Origin: Nitrospinaceae bacterium
GTDB taxonomy: Bacteria; UBA8248
Assembly: GCA_018669005.1 (NCBI GenBank)
Contig: JABJAL010000076.1
Coordinates: 1-55,319, forward strand
Reading direction: 5' to 3'
DNA length: 55,319 nt
The notes under the pieces are model-generated. The model was not told where the DNA came from, ran no database searches, and was given only the letters and a program-made list of their open reading frames with translations. The position numbers and the translations under genes were made by a program. Of the stretch, positions 52,716 to 55,319 are shown piece by piece. Numbering within the stretch: position 1 is the first letter of the stretch; each line of letters starts with the position of its first letter.

Positions 52716-53617
52716 TAACCAGGACCGAATCCATCGACGACAGCCACGCCATCTCCAGGCGAAGGGCTGCGGATTTCCTAACGCTCACCAAACCACGAAT
52801 TATCGCCATGGTGGTCTTTGCCTCTGCTGCGGCATTTTACTTGGCCTCCGCTGGACGCATGGATTACATCTTGCTTATTCACGCACTGGTGGGGACGGCA
52901 CTTTCCTCCGGCGGCTCGCTGGCGCTCAATCAAGCGGCCGAAGAAGACCTCGACGCACTCATGGAGCGAACGCGGCTTCGGCCCCTGCCTGCCAGGAGGC
53001 TCCACCGTTTCGACGCGCTGGCATTTGGGGTGACGTTGTTCGTCGTCGGTGTCATCTATCTTGTATTGCTGGTCAATCCGCTCACGGCTTTTTTGAGTGC
53101 CCTGACCGGTTCAACCTATCTGCTTATTTACACGCCACTCAAACGAACCAGCTCCTGGAATAGTGTTGTAGGCGCTATTCCGGGCGCAATGCCTCCGGTT
53201 ATCGGGTGGGCGGCGGCGGCAGACAACGTGCCCGTGGAGGGCTGGATTCTCTTCTCGATTCTTTTTATCTGGCAGATACCACACGCGCTCGCCATCGGCA
53301 TACTTTACCGAGATGACTTCAAAGCGGCCGGCGTCCGGCTTCTTCCGGTGGATGAACCTGACGGCAAAAAAACAGGGTTTCATGTCGTTAACTATTGTGT
53401 CGCTCTGATTCCGATTGCGATGGTGCCCACCCTCATTGGCATGGCGGGCACCGTATATTTTTTCTCATCTCTTCTTTTGGGCCTAATGTACCTCGCCTCG
53501 GGCATTCAGTTGGCCCGAAAGCGCACCGTCGATTCGGCCCGGCACCTGTTTTGGGTTTCGCTATTATATCTGCCGCTTGTTTATCTGATTATGGTGCTCG
53601 ACCACGGCACATTTTAA
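52712..53617 (+). CDS. ctaB: Protoheme IX farnesyltransferase (heme O synthase)
   Basis: CtaB adds a farnesyl group to heme B, giving heme O. A GTG start at 52712 overlaps ctaA. The 301-residue product is a UbiA-type prenyltransferase with about nine helices. The prenyl-diphosphate motif is NQAAEEDLDALMERTRLRPLP near residues 70-90. The second Asp-rich loop includes YRDDFKAAGVRLLPVDEPDG. Length and order are normal. It works with CtaA for the aa3 oxidase encoded here. Confidence 0.95.
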   Translation: MITRTESIDDSHAISRRRAADFLTLTKPRIIAMVVFASAAAFYLASAGRMDYILLIHALVGTALSSGGSLALNQAAEEDLDALMERTRLRPLPARRLHRFDALAFGVTLFVVGVIYLVLLVNPLTAFLSALTGSTYLLIYTPLKRTSSWNSVVGAIPGAMPPVIGWAAAADNVPVEGWILFSILFIWQIPHALAIGILYRDDFKAAGVRLLPVDEPDGKKTGFHVVNYCVALIPIAMVPTLIGMAGTVYFFSSLLLGLMYLASGIQLARKRTVDSARHLFWVSLLYLPLVYLIMVLDHGTF

Positions 53618-53633
53618 GCGGAGAAGTATCGAG

Positions 53634-53741
53634 ATGAGTACAGACAAAGATCGCAAAAAAAATATTCGACTTGGCATTTTTCTAGCCCTGTTTATCGTGA
53701 CGCTAATGACACTTTCGTTGATTTTTGGAATTTTAGTGTAA
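53634..53741 (+). CDS. 35-residue single-span membrane protein in the oxidase operon
   Basis: A frame too short for usual gene finders, with GGAG about 10 bases before the ATG at 53634. The peptide has a charged start (MSTDKDRKKNIRLG) and one hydrophobic helix (IFLALFIVTLMTLSLIFGILV). It lies between ctaB and ctaE with tight spacing. Short single-span proteins in this position are known in proteobacterial oxidase operons and are thought to aid assembly or stability. The specific family is not established here. Confidence 0.7.
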   Translation: MSTDKDRKKNIRLGIFLALFIVTLMTLSLIFGILV

Positions 53742-53754
53742 GGCGGCTATTGAA

Positions 53755-54429
53755 ATGCCAGATACTTTTGTAAAAGACCAAATCCGAGACGAGGGGAATG
53801 GCCATCTTCCTCCACCGGAAGGAGCGGGGCCAAATGGCGGGGGGGACGATGATCGTCCCGATAGGCCGCAGACCGCGCCGCTCATCGAAAACGCCCAGCT
53901 CGCCATGGTGATCTTCATCCTGGCCGAGATGATGTTCTTCTCAGGGCTCATCGGGGCTTTTTTGGTATTTCGATTCGGTGGACAACCGTGGCCCCCGCCA
54001 TTTCAGCCGAGACTCCCGGTCGGTGTCACGGCAATCAACACGTTGTTTCTTCTGACCAGCAGCTACACATTTATTCGGGCCAAAAAGAGCCTCCGAAAAG
54101 GGGATAATCAAGGCCTCTGCACTTTTTTAACGATAACAGCCTCCCTTGGCATCGTTTTCCTGCTGATTCAAGGGTATGAGTGGCTCCAGCTGCTCAACTT
54201 CGGGCTAAGAGTCTCGACCGGAACATATGCCTCGACCTTCTATACCATCGTCGGGGCACACGCATTTCACGTATTCAGCGCGGTTATGTGGCTTTTGGTG
54301 GTGCTGACAAGGGCTTGGCGGGGTCATTTCTCGCCCGAGAACGCCACCGGCGTCACTACATGCGGCATGTATTGGCATTTGGTCGTAGGACTTTGGCCAC
54401 TTTTGTTCTTTTTGGTCTATTTGATGTAA
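53755..54429 (+). CDS. ctaE: Cytochrome c oxidase subunit III
   Basis: The 224-residue product has a Pro/Gly/Asp-rich soluble N-terminus (residues 1-45) followed by five helices. The subunit III signatures are ENAQLAMVIFILAEMMFFSGLIGAF, the EWLQLLNFGL region, and STFYTIVGAHAFHVFSAVMWL, with MYWHLVVGLWPLLFFLVYL at the end. It stabilises subunit I and proton uptake. The N-terminal extension is longer than usual. A second, shorter subunit III gene follows at 54755. Confidence 0.93.
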   Translation: MPDTFVKDQIRDEGNGHLPPPEGAGPNGGGDDDRPDRPQTAPLIENAQLAMVIFILAEMMFFSGLIGAFLVFRFGGQPWPPPFQPRLPVGVTAINTLFLLTSSYTFIRAKKSLRKGDNQGLCTFLTITASLGIVFLLIQGYEWLQLLNFGLRVSTGTYASTFYTIVGAHAFHVFSAVMWLLVVLTRAWRGHFSPENATGVTTCGMYWHLVVGLWPLLFFLVYLM

Positions 54430-54497
54430 TGACCTTTTAAATCATCGGTTTATGGACACTCGGGCTGGGCAATGATATAGTTTTTGAAGGAGAAAAC

Positions 54498-54734
54498 ATG
54501 AGCCCGAAGCTATCTATTTCCATATTCGCGATGAGTATATTGCTGCTGACCTCGCCCGGTGTTGCAAGGGCATGTTCGGTATGTGGGCTCGATGATTTTT
54601 CATACATGTGGAGCTACCTTTTCCTGACAAGCATTCCACTAGCGGCAATGAGCATCGTTGGTGGATATTTTTTTTATTCGTATCAGCGCGCAAACAAACC
54701 TTCGGACGACCCCGACGGGCCGTCCGCCAAATAA
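54498..54734 (+). CDS. Small membrane protein with a CxxC motif, oxidase operon
   Basis: The 78-residue product has an N-terminal signal-like helix (LSISIFAMSILLLTSPGVARA) and then CSVCG. A second helix follows (SYLFLTSIPLAAMSIVGGYFFYSY), with a polar tail (RANKPSDDPDGPSAK). The CxxC sits on the periplasmic side, between helices, as expected for a copper or thiol function. It lies between the two subunit III genes, 68 bases after the first and about 20 before the second. No family is recognised. Confidence 0.7.
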   Translation: MSPKLSISIFAMSILLLTSPGVARACSVCGLDDFSYMWSYLFLTSIPLAAMSIVGGYFFYSYQRANKPSDDPDGPSAK

Positions 54735-54754
54735 ATTGTAGGGAGAAGTCGAAT

Positions 54755-55319
54755 TGAGTCAGACGGCCGCCGTAGAAGCTGCTGAAACACCATTAACACC
54801 CGAGAGTTGGGGAAAGACCGGAATGTGGCTCTTCCTCTCGGGAGATGCCATGTCGTTCGGAACCTTGCTTGCGGGATACGCAATTATGCGGGCCAACAGC
54901 ACCAACTGGCCCAACCCTTCCGAGGCACTCGGCATCTCGCTAACTGCCTTCATGACGTTCTTGTTGATTTGCAGCAGTCTGTCGATGGTCAAGGCCCTCG
55001 ATGCCATCAAGCACGGAGAGAAGGAAAAATTCAAAAAATTCATGCTCATGACCATCGGCGGCGGAATCATCTTCGTCGGTCTTCAGGCCTATGAGTGGAA
55101 TCACCTAATTCATGGGGCGAATCTCGGCCTCACCGAAAACCCGTTCGGCGCACCGCTGTTCGGCACCACCTTCTACATGATCACCGGCTTCCACGGACTT
55201 CACGTTACCGGCGGGGTGATTTATCTCACCTGTGTCCTCATAGCCGCAGGCAAGAGAGGGTATACGACGGATTGCTTTAATTTGGTGGAAAACGTCGGAC
55301 TCTACTGGCACTTTGTCGA
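54755..55319 (+). CDS. Second heme-copper oxidase subunit III (partial, C-terminus outside window)
   Basis: A TTG at 54755 behind AGGGAG opens a frame running to the edge (188 codons). Translation shows ESWGKTGMWLFLSGDAMSFG and then helices with FVGLQAYEWNHLI and TTFYMITGFHGLHVTGGVIYL. Near the edge lies ENVGLYWHFV, all subunit III signatures. It is thus a paralogue of the gene at 53755 rather than a different subunit. Such a tandem pair may form one complex or be alternative subunits. The stop lies beyond the window. Confidence 0.9.

Overview
The window looks like a piece of the chromosome of a Gram-negative, aerobic, probably uncultivated bacterium. Evidence for this is an RND efflux operon, periplasmic solute-binding proteins, an HtrA protease and an aa3-type cytochrome c oxidase locus with its own heme A synthesis genes. 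The mix of TAXI, DctPQM and tricarboxylate-type (TTT) carriers, GatCAB, a double-domain ThyX and an archaeal-style diadenylate cyclase suggests a deep-branching proteobacterial, Nitrospinota or Tectomicrobia-like lineage. That placement is a weak inference. I see no ribosomal RNA, CRISPR array, integrase or insertion sequence. One tRNA gene, tRNA-Arg(ACG), is present.

Layout. 1-2.1 kb (-): TAXI-type TRAP transporter, with the permease cut by the window edge and a probable frameshift at the start of the binding-protein gene. 2.2-5.6 kb: small membrane proteins, a PNPOx-like flavoprotein and two tandem EamA transporters. 6.1-14.6 kb (+): a long unidirectional run of htrA, a DacZ-like c-di-AMP synthase, a 46-residue membrane protein, a methyltransferase, a mixed-motif phosphofructokinase, gatA, an NAD-type isocitrate-dehydrogenase-family gene and gatB. 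14.6-16.2 kb (-): a cytochrome c'-like protein and two lipoproteins. 16.7-24.7 kb: a hydroxyacid dehydrogenase, a cold-shock protein with a long leader, a VOC protein, an AEC transporter, a DedA-like protein, a methyltransferase overlapping queG, a hydrolase and an inositol-phosphatase-family protein.

24.8-32.1 kb (+) reads as one catabolic locus: a GntR/FCD regulator with a clear palindromic operator over its own promoter, a GlcG/HbpS-like protein, a metallo-beta-lactamase-fold hydrolase, a complete TctCBA transporter, a Gfo/Idh/MocA dehydrogenase and an alpha/beta hydrolase. 32.2-38.6 kb (-): a membrane class III nucleotidyl cyclase and an adaptor / DUF457 / RND pump operon joined by 4-base overlaps. 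38.9-42.2 kb (+): a two-domain ThyX-like protein, two tandem copies of a 47-48 residue membrane microprotein gene with duplicated leaders, and a membrane-anchored minimal zincin. 42.3-45.3 kb: dctQM convergent with a dctP-like gene. 45.7-47.9 kb (-): a malic enzyme fused to a degenerate GGDEF domain. 48.6 kb: tRNA-Arg. 49.0 kb to the end (+): ctaC, ctaD, ctaA, ctaB, a 35-residue membrane protein, ctaE, a CxxC membrane protein and a second subunit III cut by the window edge.

The strongest candidates for something undescribed are the tandem microprotein pair beside the zincin, the malic enzyme-GGDEF fusion, the split-motif double ThyX protein and the DacZ-like cyclase in an HtrA/GatAB operon. 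All protein assignments come from reading motifs by eye. No database search was run.
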